Source: Lacihabitans sp. LS3-19 (lineage in GTDB: Bacteria > Bacteroidota > Bacteroidia > Cytophagales > Spirosomataceae). From it: a stretch of 50,515 nucleotides of DNA. The stretch covers positions 1 through 50,515 of the forward strand of contig NZ_RJUA01000023.1 in assembly GCF_024343575.1 (NCBI RefSeq). Reading direction: 5' to 3'. The notes under the pieces were generated by a model. It saw only the letters and a program-made list of their open reading frames with translations. It was not told the origin of the DNA and did no database searches. The first letter of the stretch is position 1, and each line of letters opens with the position of its first letter. Both the position numbers and the translations under genes were made by a program. Below, in pieces: positions 34,678 to 44,166 of the stretch.

Positions 34678-34822
34678 TTAGAATACAGATTGGATGGATT
34701 GGACACGAATTAACACAATTTCTTTCCTTTATTAATCTACCTAATTTTGATCCCTTATGAAATTTAGTAGCCAAAATAAATAGAAATCCGTGCCAAATCC
34801 GTAACATCCGTGTGTAATATCA
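34678..34822. repeat. Palindromic intergenic repeat, family A (diverged copy)
   Basis: The left part 'agaatacagattggatggattggacacg' and right part 'aatccgtgccaaatccgtaacatccgtgtg' are imperfect complements separated by about 60 bp. The wording matches the 18-bp arms at 1120-1203. It occupies most of the 265-bp gap between purM and the GH106-like gene, which otherwise holds nothing I can identify. Confidence 0.55.
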
Positions 34823-34917
34823 ATCCCATAGATTCACCAAAAGCACCCAGCATGACACTAAAGAACAGTAATTAAAAATCCATTCTTTATATTTACGACT
34901 GTAATCAACCTAACCTG

Positions 34918-37437
34918 ATGAAAGACTGTAAATTAATTTTAATCCTAGTATTATTTTCTCTAAAAACAATTGCTCAAAACACTGCTAAACCATGGGCTTA
35001 TTGGTGGTGGCCGGGAAGTGCTGTAAATAAAAGCGATTTAAAAGCCAATTTGCAATCATACGCCGACGCAGGTTTTGGAGGATTGCACATAATCCCGATA
35101 TATGGCGTAAAAGGAGAAGAGGATAATTTCCTGTATTATTTAAGTCCAAAATATATTGAGCATTTAAAATTTTGTACGGAGACTGCCAGGGAACTTGGTT
35201 TAGGAATAGATATGTCGCTTGGAACTGGCTGGCCTTTTGGAGGAAAAAACGTTACCAAAGAGATGGCCGCTAAGTCGCTAATTTTAGATAAAGACAGTTC
35301 GGGGAATTTCAATGCAAGTTTCAAAAACACCAATCAAAAAGTAAAAAGAGCCGCTCCTGGTGGCGAAGGGCTTGTTTTAGACCATTTCAGCAAAGAAGCA
35401 ACTGAAAAGTATTTTGCAGTATTCGACTCAGTTTTTTCAAAAGAAAACATTAGAGTGAGAGCTTTCTATAGCGATTCTTACGAAGTTTATGGAGCAAACT
35501 GGACTGAAAACTTCTTGGAAAAATTTAAAGCATATCGAAAATACGACCTCCAACCTTTTTTGAGTTCATTAACGAAAACTGAAAACTTAACAGAAGTCGA
35601 CAAACAAATTTGGCATGATTACCAAGAGACAATTTCAGATTTGCTATTGGATGGATTTACTACTTCATTTACGGATTTTGCCCATAAATTCAATAAAATA
35701 AACAGAAATGAATCTCACGGTTCACCGGCGAATATATTGGACTTGTATGCAGCTTCAGACGTACCCGAATCTGAATTTTTTGGTTCAAAACCATACGATA
35801 TAAAAAACTACAGACAAGACCCTGATTATTCTGAGAAACAGTTTGGCAAACCTAACCTTTCGGTTTTAAAGCTCGCTTCTTCCCCAGCACATTTATTGGG
35901 TAAAAAACTGGTATCTTCCGAAACTGCTACCTGGCTAGGCAATCATTTCAAGGTATCTTTAGCACAAATTAAACCTATCATTGATGAATCTTTTTTAGGT
36001 GGCATAAACCATGTTTTTTATCATGGCATACCTTACTCTCCGCATTCAGCGGGATTTCCTGGCTGGTTGTTTTATGCTTCTACTAACTTTAATCAAAATA
36101 GCCATTTTTATAAAGAGCTGCCTTTGTTAAATAAATACATAGAAAACGCCCAAACACTTCTACAAAATTCTCAGCCAGACAACCAAGTTTTGCTTTATTT
36201 GCCCATTCATGACCTTTGGCACGAAGCAAAAGAAAACCTGCACTTGATAGATGTTCATAATATTGAAAAAAATGGGCTTTTCACACCTGAATATAGAGAA
36301 ATCATAAAACAATTGAATGAAAATGGTTATCAGTTTGATTTCATTTCTGACAGACAAATAGCTGAACTAAAAAAAGAAAACGGTGGTTTCGGTATTGGAA
36401 ATTTTAACTACAAAGCGATTGTAATTCCAGAAACTGAATACTTCCCTATGGGAACTTTAGATAATATTGTTTCCCTATCTAAAATTGGTTTGAAAACAAT
36501 AATCCTAAACAAAACCCCACAGAAAGTCTCGGGATTGCTTGATTGGCAGCAAAATCAAAAACTATTCGAACAGAAAATAAAAAATCTAAAACCTTTCGTC
36601 TCAACGAATATTATTGAAAATTTAAAGAAATATAATATCAAAAAAGAATCTCTTTCTCAAACTGGATTACAATTTTTGAGAAAGAAAACAAGTGACGAAA
36701 CTATATATTTTCTGGCAAACCAAAACACCAAATTCAATGTAGGAAATATTGAATTTAACACTACTGCAAAAAACGTTTATCTTTTTGATGCAATTTCAGG
36801 CGTAAAAAACAAAATTGACTTTGTCATAAAAAACAACAAAACGCTGATAAACATCTACTTACCTTCTGGGAAAAGCACTTTTTTTATTTTCTCAAACAAA
36901 GCTGAGAATCTCGAAAAAACCGACTTTATGGAGTTTAAAAACCGTAAACAAATCAGTGGAAATTGGACCTTGACTTTTAAAGAAGGAGAACCATTTATGC
37001 CTCATAACCAAAGCTATACTGAGCTAAAGTCTTGGACTGAAACAGTTGACACGCTTGCACATTACTTTAGCGGAATCGGAGAATACACTACAACTTTTGA
37101 ACTTGGAAAAGATGCGATAAATAAACCTGCATTATTATCACTTGGAGATGTGAGAGAATCAGCGAAGGTGTCCATCAATGGAATTGAAATAGGAATAGCT
37201 TGGTCTTTACCTTTTGAACTATCTATTCCACAATATATCTTAAAAGAAAAAAATGAGCTAAAAATAGAAGTTCGAAATGTATCAGCCAATAGAATGATTT
37301 ACTTAGATAAACAAAAAGTCAATTGGAAAAAATTCTATGATATCAATATGGTAGATATTCAGTACAAACCTTTTAATGCATCCAATTGGAAACCAGTATA
37401 CTCTGGACTACTAGGACCCGTAATTTTGAAATATTGA
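34918..37437 (+). CDS. GH106-like (alpha-L-rhamnosidase type) glycoside hydrolase
   Basis: An 839-aa secreted enzyme with signal peptide MKDCKLILILVLFSLKTIAQ. The barrel opens PWAYWWWPGSAVNKSDLKANL and contains DAGFGGLHIIPIYG, GLGIDMSLGTGWPFGG, FYSDSYEVYGANW and SSETATWLGNHFKVS, which I associate with GH106. A C-terminal jelly-roll of the GH2 sugar-binding kind follows (about 680-839; LGDVRESAKVSINGIEIG, LKIEVRNVSANRMI). The likely substrate is a rhamnose-containing polysaccharide, but this is inferred. It stands alone, without a SusCD pair nearby, and a terminator follows immediately. Confidence 0.88.
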   Translation: MKDCKLILILVLFSLKTIAQNTAKPWAYWWWPGSAVNKSDLKANLQSYADAGFGGLHIIPIYGVKGEEDNFLYYLSPKYIEHLKFCTETARELGLGIDMSLGTGWPFGGKNVTKEMAAKSLILDKDSSGNFNASFKNTNQKVKRAAPGGEGLVLDHFSKEATEKYFAVFDSVFSKENIRVRAFYSDSYEVYGANWTENFLEKFKAYRKYDLQPFLSSLTKTENLTEVDKQIWHDYQETISDLLLDGFTTSFTDFAHKFNKINRNESHGSPANILDLYAASDVPESEFFGSKPYDIKNYRQDPDYSEKQFGKPNLSVLKLASSPAHLLGKKLVSSETATWLGNHFKVSLAQIKPIIDESFLGGINHVFYHGIPYSPHSAGFPGWLFYASTNFNQNSHFYKELPLLNKYIENAQTLLQNSQPDNQVLLYLPIHDLWHEAKENLHLIDVHNIEKNGLFTPEYREIIKQLNENGYQFDFISDRQIAELKKENGGFGIGNFNYKAIVIPETEYFPMGTLDNIVSLSKIGLKTIILNKTPQKVSGLLDWQQNQKLFEQKIKNLKPFVSTNIIENLKKYNIKKESLSQTGLQFLRKKTSDETIYFLANQNTKFNVGNIEFNTTAKNVYLFDAISGVKNKIDFVIKNNKTLINIYLPSGKSTFFIFSNKAENLEKTDFMEFKNRKQISGNWTLTFKEGEPFMPHNQSYTELKSWTETVDTLAHYFSGIGEYTTTFELGKDAINKPALLSLGDVRESAKVSINGIEIGIAWSLPFELSIPQYILKEKNELKIEVRNVSANRMIYLDKQKVNWKKFYDINMVDIQYKPFNASNWKPVYSGLLGPVILKY

Positions 37438-37441
37438 GCAC

Positions 37442-37471
37442 AAAAAAAGAGTCGTAAGCGACTCTTTTTTT
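37442..37471. terminator. Bidirectional terminator
   Basis: AAAAAAAGAGTCG (37442-37454) and CGACTCTTTTTTT (37459-37471) form a 13-bp stem with loop TAAG. It lies between the convergent GH106-like and response-regulator genes, and A and T runs make it suitable for both. Confidence 0.9.
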
Positions 37472-37488
37472 TTATATTCTAATTTTTA

Positions 37489-38652
37489 TCACAATCCTAA
37501 ACCAGCGTATAACTTAACCTCGTCCACACTAATTGTTGCATCACACATAATCACTAAACGCTCAACTACGTTGCGTAATTCACGCACGTTACCAGTCCAT
37601 GGCAAGTTTTTCATGTAATCCATTGCATCTGAAGAAAAAGTCTTCGGCTGATCACCATATTCTTCAGCAACATCGCCCAAAAACTTCTCAGCTAATAACG
37701 GAATGTCCTCTCTACGCTCAGCCAATGGCGGAACATAAATCGGAATTACGTTCAACCTATGATAAAGGTCTTCACGGAAGTTACCTTCCGCAATCTCTTT
37801 TTTAAGGTCTTTATTGGTCGCTGCTATTATCCTTACATTAATTTTTATTTCTTTCTCTCCACCTACTCTAGTGATTTTGTTTTCTTGCAAAGCTCTCAAT
37901 ACTTTAGCTTGTGCCGAAAGGCTCATATCACCGATTTCGTCTAAGAAAAGTGTTCCATTGTCTGCTTGCTCAAACTTACCTATACGCTGCTTAATTGCAG
38001 AAGTAAAAGCACCTTTTTCATGCCCAAACAACTCACTTTCAATCAATTCAGAAGGAATAGCAGCACAGTTTACTTCAACCAAAGGCTTCTTTAATCGATT
38101 GCTTTTTTCGTGAATCTGCTTAGCCACCATCTCTTTACCCGATCCGTTAGGTCCAGTCACCAAAATCCTTGCTTCAGTTGGTGCAACTCTATCTATTGTG
38201 TCTTTAACTTTTTGAATCAAAGGCGACTCCCCTACTATCTCATTAAGTTTATATACTCTTTTCTTAAGGGTTTTGATAACTTCAACGTCATTACTTTTTT
38301 CAATCGCATTTCTAACAGTTACCAACAATCTATTTAAATCTGGTGGCTTAGTGATAAAATCAAAGGCCCCCCTTTTTGTAGCTTCTACGGCATTTTCGAC
38401 ATTTCCAAAAGCAGAAACCATAACAAATTGTGTAATTACACCTTCTTCTTTGGCTTTCAACAGAACGTCCAATCCGTCCATTTTTGGCATCTTAATATCA
38501 CAAAGGGCCACATCATAAAGGCTAGCAAGAACCATATCAAGACCTTCCTGTCCATCTTTGGCTTCGTCTACGTCATAACCTTCATATTCGAGAATGTCTC
38601 TCAAGGCATCTCGAATTGTTTTTTCATCATCTATTACTAATATTTTGGCCAT
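37489..38652 (-). CDS. NtrC-type response regulator with GAFTSA motif and no DNA-binding domain
   Basis: A 387-aa protein. The receiver domain (1-120) has the acidic pair Asp8/Asp9 and phospho-acceptor Asp52 (ALCDIKMPKMDG). The AAA+ domain (~140-380) has Walker A TGPNGSGKEMV, ELFGHEKGAFTSA, Walker B GTLFLDEIGDMS and the arginine region FREDLYHRLNVIP. The loop that contacts sigma-54 reads GAFTSA where most activators have GAFTGA. The protein ends LYAGLGL right after the AAA+ lid, so the Fis-type DNA-binding helix is absent. I recall both traits in Bacteroidota homologues. No histidine kinase is nearby. Confidence 0.93.
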   Translation of the reverse strand: MAKILVIDDEKTIRDALRDILEYEGYDVDEAKDGQEGLDMVLASLYDVALCDIKMPKMDGLDVLLKAKEEGVITQFVMVSAFGNVENAVEATKRGAFDFITKPPDLNRLLVTVRNAIEKSNDVEVIKTLKKRVYKLNEIVGESPLIQKVKDTIDRVAPTEARILVTGPNGSGKEMVAKQIHEKSNRLKKPLVEVNCAAIPSELIESELFGHEKGAFTSAIKQRIGKFEQADNGTLFLDEIGDMSLSAQAKVLRALQENKITRVGGEKEIKINVRIIAATNKDLKKEIAEGNFREDLYHRLNVIPIYVPPLAERREDIPLLAEKFLGDVAEEYGDQPKTFSSDAMDYMKNLPWTGNVRELRNVVERLVIMCDATISVDEVKLYAGLGL

Positions 38653-38824
38653 GGGATACGAAAAAAATTCCTTTTAAGGTTTATTCTAAATATTTCGCAA
38701 TTTACCCAAAAACTTTGTATAAACAGGCTTTAAACTCTAATATTTATGTAAATTTATAAAAATCTAGAAATTTTATATTTCCAAAAACAATCCATAAATC
38801 TATTAGTTTTAAATAAAAAAATAA

Positions 38825-40315
38825 GTGAAATCTGTGAAAAAAATTGGGGTAATTGGTAGCGGTCCAGGTGGCTTGGCAGTCGCAATAAGGCTTGCTCTTC
38901 AAAACCATAAAGTTGAAGTTTTTGAGGCAAATTCTACACCAGGTGGGAAAATCGGAGAAATGACGGAAAACGGTTACAGATTCGACACCGGCCCATCACT
39001 TTTCACACTGCCTACTCTTGTTGATGAATTATTTATTGCAGCAAATAAAAACCCAGCAGATTTCTTTGAATATGAGAAACTTTCTGAGGTATGTAGATAT
39101 TTTTGGGAAGACCAGACAAGGTTAAACGTAACAAGTGATTTAGAAAAATTCGACAAAGATGTAAGCGAGATACTTGGTGAAAAGTACTCGAAAATAACAA
39201 AATACCTTTCCGAAAGTGCTTTTAAATATAAAATACTCAGCGAGCTTTTTATGTTTAAAAGTTTACATAAAATATCAACTTGGCTTTCCAAAAAAGCTAT
39301 CATAGGCTATTTAAACGTTTTCAGACTCGGCATTTTTAACAGTTTCAATGATTTAAACTCTGGTTATTTCCAAAACCCAAAAACCATCCAATTATTCAAC
39401 AGATACGCAACTTACAATGGATCAAGCCCTTTTCTTACCCCCGCTACCATGGGCATCATTCCACATTTAGAATACAACATTGGAGCGTACCTTCCAAAAA
39501 AAGGAATGTTTCAAATTTCAGAATCACTTTACCGATTGGCTTTAGACTTAGGCGTAGTTTTTCATTTTGACACCAAAATCGAAGAAATAATTTTAAATGG
39601 CAAAAAAGCAGAATCATTACAATCAAAAAAACAAAATTTCGGGCCTTTCGATGCTATTGTAAGCAATATGGACGTTACGCCAACTTATTTAAAACTTTTA
39701 CCAAATATAAACCCACCCAAAAAACTCTTAAACCAAGAAAAAAGTGGCTCTGCTCTGATATTTTATTGGGGTATAAAAAGAGAATTCAAAGAATTAGGTT
39801 TACACAATATACTATTTTCTGAGGATTATAAAACAGAATTTAAACACCAATTCGAAAAGAAAGATATTTATAAAGACCCAACAATCTATATAAACATTAC
39901 AAGCAAACATATACCGTCAGACGCTCCAGATGGCTGCGAAAACTGGTTTATTCTTATAAATGCTCCATCGAATATTGGCCAGGACTGGAAAGAAATAATA
40001 AAAAATACTAGAGAATCTATAATAAAAAAAATAAATAGAGTATTGAAAACTGACATTGAAGCATTAATAGTTACCGAAAAAATATTGGATCCGATAAAAA
40101 TAGAATTAAATACTTCGAGTAGTCAAGGAGCATTATATGGTAACAGCTCTAATAACAGATTTTCAGCATTTCTAAGACATCCAAATTTCTCAAGAAAAAT
40201 CCCAAATCTATATTTTGTAGGTGGAAGCGTGCATCCAGGAGGAGGTATTCCTCTGGCTTTGTCTTCCGCTAAAATCACTTCTGAAATTATGGCACGGAAT
40301 TTGACAAGCCTATAA
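38825..40315 (+). CDS. Phytoene-desaturase-like carotenoid enzyme (CrtI/CrtD family)
   Basis: A 496-aa FAD enzyme starting at GTG (38825). The dinucleotide fold is IGVIGSGPGGLAVAIRLAL and is followed by FEANSTPGGKIGEM, YRFDTGPSLFTLP and the C-terminal VGGSVHPGGGIPLALSSAK signature of the CrtI family. It desaturates or oxidises a carotenoid. CrtI and CrtD cannot be told apart by eye, and no crtB or other pigment gene is in the window. The start is preceded by 172 bp of AT-rich sequence, and a second GTG at 38834 is possible. Confidence 0.88.
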   Translation: MKSVKKIGVIGSGPGGLAVAIRLALQNHKVEVFEANSTPGGKIGEMTENGYRFDTGPSLFTLPTLVDELFIAANKNPADFFEYEKLSEVCRYFWEDQTRLNVTSDLEKFDKDVSEILGEKYSKITKYLSESAFKYKILSELFMFKSLHKISTWLSKKAIIGYLNVFRLGIFNSFNDLNSGYFQNPKTIQLFNRYATYNGSSPFLTPATMGIIPHLEYNIGAYLPKKGMFQISESLYRLALDLGVVFHFDTKIEEIILNGKKAESLQSKKQNFGPFDAIVSNMDVTPTYLKLLPNINPPKKLLNQEKSGSALIFYWGIKREFKELGLHNILFSEDYKTEFKHQFEKKDIYKDPTIYINITSKHIPSDAPDGCENWFILINAPSNIGQDWKEIIKNTRESIIKKINRVLKTDIEALIVTEKILDPIKIELNTSSSQGALYGNSSNNRFSAFLRHPNFSRKIPNLYFVGGSVHPGGGIPLALSSAKITSEIMARNLTSL

Positions 40316-40558
40316 TAACACCTTTAGATTATTTTTTAAGTCAATAATATTTTTAAAAGGTGGCAATTTAGAATTTCCTAATTACAAAAAACATTCAAAA
40401 TTTCACTAAAAGTAAAATCATTTACTTTCCTAATAAACAAGCACTTACACTACATATCATCCCATCAAATAATTTCTTTTTCATAAAACATTATCAAACG
40501 GTATAGTTTTTGTAACTACTTAATCAATCTATTGAGTGAATCTATAAAAATTATTAAA

Positions 40559-41359
40559 GTGAAAAAGAATTCTATACTATTCTTTGGACTGTTGTTACTT
40601 TCTACAATTATTTTTTCTTGTAAAAAGAAAAACAACAATCCCGCTATCCAGAACACCAAATGTCCACTTTTGTCGATAGATGGGCCTACTGGAAACATAA
40701 GAAACTACGAGTGGGTAGGTAGTAAACTCATACGGGTTTTCAGTAAAGACTCTATCCCAACGGTTGTAATTTTTAGATACAACAACAAAAACTTGGCGGA
40801 ATCTATGGAGATTACCACGGAGGCCTCTTCAGAAAAATATATTGTTAAGTTCGATTATGGAACCAACAATATTATCACTAAAAGCAATGTGTCAATTAAT
40901 GGAATTCAGTTTATGACCAACGAATTTTCATATAATGAGAAAAATAACCTTTCAAGTATAAAAACGACTGTAGAGTTGTTTGGAAGAAAAGTTTCTGGCA
41001 AAACAAGGTTAGAATATGCAAACAATAACGTTGCAAAAGTGTATTCATCTATAAATGATGAATTAGAAACTTTAGCATTTGTAGGTGAAAAATATGACGA
41101 TAAAAAACAGTTTTTCCCTGACGTGTATAAAACAGCCGCTCTTGGTTTTGTAGGTATTGCCAACAATTTCTTTTCGTATTTCGGAGAAAACAACATGATC
41201 TCTGGAAAAGTGTATAATGATAAAGGAAAAGTAGACCAAGAGACTCAAATTGATTATTTATATAATAATAGCGGATTACCAATTCAATCCGAGACTGTTT
41301 CCTTGAGAAATGGTAAAACAAGTGTCGAAGTATGTAGCTATAGTTTCGACTGTAAATGA
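40559..41359 (+). CDS. Hypothetical lipoprotein
   Basis: A 266-aa lipoprotein with a type II signal (LFFGLLLLSTIIFSC followed by KKKNNN). The mature part has repeating beta-strand pairs of the form 'FRYNNKNLAESMEITTE', 'LEYANNNVAKVYSS' and 'IDYLYNNSGLPIQSET', reminiscent of YD/RHS-like or DUF4595-type surface repeats common in Bacteroidota. The function is unknown. GTG at 40559 is preferred because it begins a standard signal peptide; TTG at 40532 would add nine residues before it. A terminator follows at 41403. The gap before it (40316-40558) shows nothing else. Confidence 0.75.
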   Translation: MKKNSILFFGLLLLSTIIFSCKKKNNNPAIQNTKCPLLSIDGPTGNIRNYEWVGSKLIRVFSKDSIPTVVIFRYNNKNLAESMEITTEASSEKYIVKFDYGTNNIITKSNVSINGIQFMTNEFSYNEKNNLSSIKTTVELFGRKVSGKTRLEYANNNVAKVYSSINDELETLAFVGEKYDDKKQFFPDVYKTAALGFVGIANNFFSYFGENNMISGKVYNDKGKVDQETQIDYLYNNSGLPIQSETVSLRNGKTSVEVCSYSFDCK

Positions 41360-41402
41360 GTTGGCTTAAGTGCAATAAAACTAATAATCCTAGTGAACAA
41401 AG

Positions 41403-41434
41403 AAATCTCCAATATTTGGAGATTTTCTTTTTTT
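41403..41434 (+). terminator. Rho-independent terminator of the lipoprotein gene
   Basis: AAATCTCCAA (41403-41412) pairs with TTGGAGATTT (41416-41425) around TAT, followed by TCTTTTTTT. Confidence 0.88.
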
Positions 41435-41587
41435 AATACCTTTCGGTAATTGCATATTAAATCTCAAATATTTCTGGAATTTGTTCGTATTGAATGGGCA
41501 TGGTTTTTGTATTTTTAATTCGTACTCCTAAAGTTTCAGGAAAGAAACTGGAGTAATTTTATCCAAAAAGCTTAAAAAACTAAAAGA

Positions 41588-42916
41588 ATGGATTTTTTAT
41601 CGCAAATAAAAAGTAATGTAACTGACAAAACTATTTCAAACTTGGCTACCTTTTTAGGGGAAGAAACAAGTGCTGTAGCATCAGGATTTAGCCTTTGTAC
41701 CAATTCTTTTGTTGCAGGACTATTAAAATATGCCCATTCTGATGTTGAACTGAAAAACATCGTAAATATCCTTATTGACGGAGGTCATACAGGGGATATA
41801 CTTAACAATGTCGAAGCATTTTCAGGTAATTTCGAAAAAACACAATTGCTAGTTACAATAGGAAGTAATATATCTAGTCACTTTTTAGGAAATAAAGTAC
41901 CTCTTTTAGTAGAAAAGATTGCTGGTATTTCTGAAGTTCGAAAAACGAGTGCAAATTCTTTACTTAGTTTATCTGCCCCTATTGTATTGGGTTATATTGG
42001 AAAATTAATGAAAGATAAAAACTTTGACATATCAGGTCTTAGAAATTATTTTAGAGAAATCAATGATAATGTAATTAACGTTTTACCTCCAGCTATCAAC
42101 AATATATTCCAATTTAAAAAAATAAGTACACAACAGAACTCAAAAGTTGTACTAGAAAAATCTATAGTTGAAAAAGCTAGAACATCAAAAAAAACAAACT
42201 GGGGCTTAATACTCCCATGGGTTATTTTGGCTATAGCGGGATTTTCAGTATTATATTATGCTAAATTCGGAAACAAAAGCAATAAAAAAGGTGGAATTAT
42301 TACACCAATGTATAAAGACTCCACTGCAGAAGACCTTCGACCTGAGGACTTTATGCCAGACGCTAGTTCAAATGACACGAGCAAAATAAATATTGTGCCA
42401 GTTCCAGTAAATTCAGATCTTAAAACAGATGAGAAAAATAGCGTTTCCAATACTGTTCCCGACTCGAAAGACCAACCTGAGATAAAAAAGACTGAGTCAG
42501 TTCTTCCTGAAAAACCCAAATCTGTCACCTCAAAAGATACAGACAAAATCACCCAAAAAGTAGAAAACCCCAAAACAACAACAAGTATTCAGCAAAAAAC
42601 TGATACTGAAAGCAAGGCAATCAAAAACATTACACCAAGTGGTTGGAATACTATTTTTTCAAATATTTTCAAAAATAACAGTGCAGAAATCAACAACAAA
42701 TCTGGTGTAAACTCTATCTTTAGTCAATTAAAAAACTCATCAAAAACAATAAATATTTCTCCTTTAAACACTGGGAATAGAAGGCTTTCAGAAGATAGAG
42801 CTTATGCATTACGTGAAATGTTAATAGAAAAAGGAATTCCAGAAAGCCAAATAGAAATAACATCGAGTTTATCAGGCTCAAATGCCAACGGCATTGTTTA
42901 TAAAATACAGAATTAA
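41588..42916 (+). CDS. DUF937 protein with membrane segment and OmpA-like tail
   Basis: A 442-aa protein. An N-terminal DUF937 region (~1-175; FLGEETSAVASGFSLCTNS, then LSAPIVLGYIGKLMK) is followed by one membrane segment (WGLILPWVILAIAGFSVLYY, ~207-226) and a long, charged Ser/Lys/Thr linker (~235-350). A short C-terminal segment (LSEDRAYALREMLIEKGIPESQIEI) looks like the last part of an OmpA domain. The usual GHTD part of OmpA is missing, so peptidoglycan binding is doubtful. The function is unknown; similar architectures exist in Bacteroidota. Confidence 0.82.
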   Translation: MDFLSQIKSNVTDKTISNLATFLGEETSAVASGFSLCTNSFVAGLLKYAHSDVELKNIVNILIDGGHTGDILNNVEAFSGNFEKTQLLVTIGSNISSHFLGNKVPLLVEKIAGISEVRKTSANSLLSLSAPIVLGYIGKLMKDKNFDISGLRNYFREINDNVINVLPPAINNIFQFKKISTQQNSKVVLEKSIVEKARTSKKTNWGLILPWVILAIAGFSVLYYAKFGNKSNKKGGIITPMYKDSTAEDLRPEDFMPDASSNDTSKINIVPVPVNSDLKTDEKNSVSNTVPDSKDQPEIKKTESVLPEKPKSVTSKDTDKITQKVENPKTTTSIQQKTDTESKAIKNITPSGWNTIFSNIFKNNSAEINNKSGVNSIFSQLKNSSKTINISPLNTGNRRLSEDRAYALREMLIEKGIPESQIEITSSLSGSNANGIVYKIQN

Positions 42917-42951
42917 ATTCGGCTAATATTCTTAACTTTGTGTATTAAAAA

Positions 42952-44088
42952 ATGTATATGCAAAGTATAGAAACTACAATAATTCATAAAGGAATAAGCA
43001 ATCAAGATTCTGGAGCTGTTGTAAGTCCTCTAATTCAAAGCACTACGTTCTTAAGAGACGAAAATGGTTCTTTTGTAAAAGAAAGAGACATATATTCTAG
43101 AGCTTCGAACCCAAACAGAAGGCTCTTAGAGGAAAAATTAGCGATACTCGAAAATGGAACAGAAGCCCTGTGTTTTTCATCTGGCCAAGCAGCTTCTATT
43201 GCTCTATTTCACACAATAGGATCCTCTTCTCACATAATCATCCCTGACGATATTTATTATGGCACTCGGTTAATCATCGAGAAACTTTATGCCAATTGGA
43301 ATATAACATTTAGTATTGTAGATATGTCAAATCTCCGAAATATCGAAGAAGCGATAACTCTTGATACAAAATTAATTTGGATAGAAACTCCTTCAAATCC
43401 AAAACTCAAAATTGCTGATTTACAAGAAATTTCAATACTAGCTAAATCTAAAAATATTTTAACAGCTTGTGATAATACTTGGGCAACCCCATATTTTACC
43501 CAGCCACTAGAATTCGGAATTGACATAGTAATGCACTCAACCACCAAATATCTTGGAGGACATTCAGATATTCTAGGTGGGGCATTAATATTTGGAAAAA
43601 ACCTTGATGAAAACTTAACACTTGCTTTAAAGGATTATCAATCGATAGGAGGTGGAGTACCTTCTCCAAATGATTGCTGGTTGCTAAACAGAAGCCTTTC
43701 AACTTTTTTTTTAAGAATGCAAAGGCATGCTGAAAATGCTAAAAAACTTGCATTTTTTTTTCAAAATCATGACAAAATTGAAAAAGTCTATTATCCTGGA
43801 CTTAAAGAGCATGAAAACCATGAAATTGCTAAAAAACAGATGAAAAATGGTTTTGGTGGTATGATCTCAATTGAAATCAAAGGTGATGAAGATAATTGCC
43901 TTAGGGTAGCTTCAAAACTAAGAGTTTTTAAGCACGCCACTAGCTTAGGTGGTGTAGAAAGCCTAGTTGACCATAGACGAACTGCTGAGGGAATTCATTC
44001 TGTAAGCCCAGTAAATCTCCTTCGTGTTTCTGTCGGAATCGAGGATATAGATGATTTATTAGAAGATTTTAGTCAAGCACTAAGCTAA
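42952..44088 (+). CDS. Cys/Met metabolism PLP enzyme (cystathionine gamma-synthase/lyase family)
   Basis: A 378-aa enzyme. The PLP lysine lies in MHSTTKYLGGHSDILGG, and the fold is marked by YSRASNPNRRLLEEKLA, FSSGQAASIALF, ETPSNPKLKIADL and ESLVDHRRTAEG near the end. It could cleave or make cystathionine, or act on methionine or homocysteine; family members cannot be separated by eye. A perfect -7 box TAACTTTG lies at 42933-42940, giving a very short leader. For that reason the second ATG (42958, MQSIETT) is a good alternative start. Confidence 0.92.
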   Translation: MYMQSIETTIIHKGISNQDSGAVVSPLIQSTTFLRDENGSFVKERDIYSRASNPNRRLLEEKLAILENGTEALCFSSGQAASIALFHTIGSSSHIIIPDDIYYGTRLIIEKLYANWNITFSIVDMSNLRNIEEAITLDTKLIWIETPSNPKLKIADLQEISILAKSKNILTACDNTWATPYFTQPLEFGIDIVMHSTTKYLGGHSDILGGALIFGKNLDENLTLALKDYQSIGGGVPSPNDCWLLNRSLSTFFLRMQRHAENAKKLAFFFQNHDKIEKVYYPGLKEHENHEIAKKQMKNGFGGMISIEIKGDEDNCLRVASKLRVFKHATSLGGVESLVDHRRTAEGIHSVSPVNLLRVSVGIEDIDDLLEDFSQALS

Positions 44089-44166
44089 ATTATAGAAAAA
44101 AGCGTTATTTTACCATTTAAATATCAAATCAAAAAATTGCTCTAAGGCAAACTATATTTCAATCTT

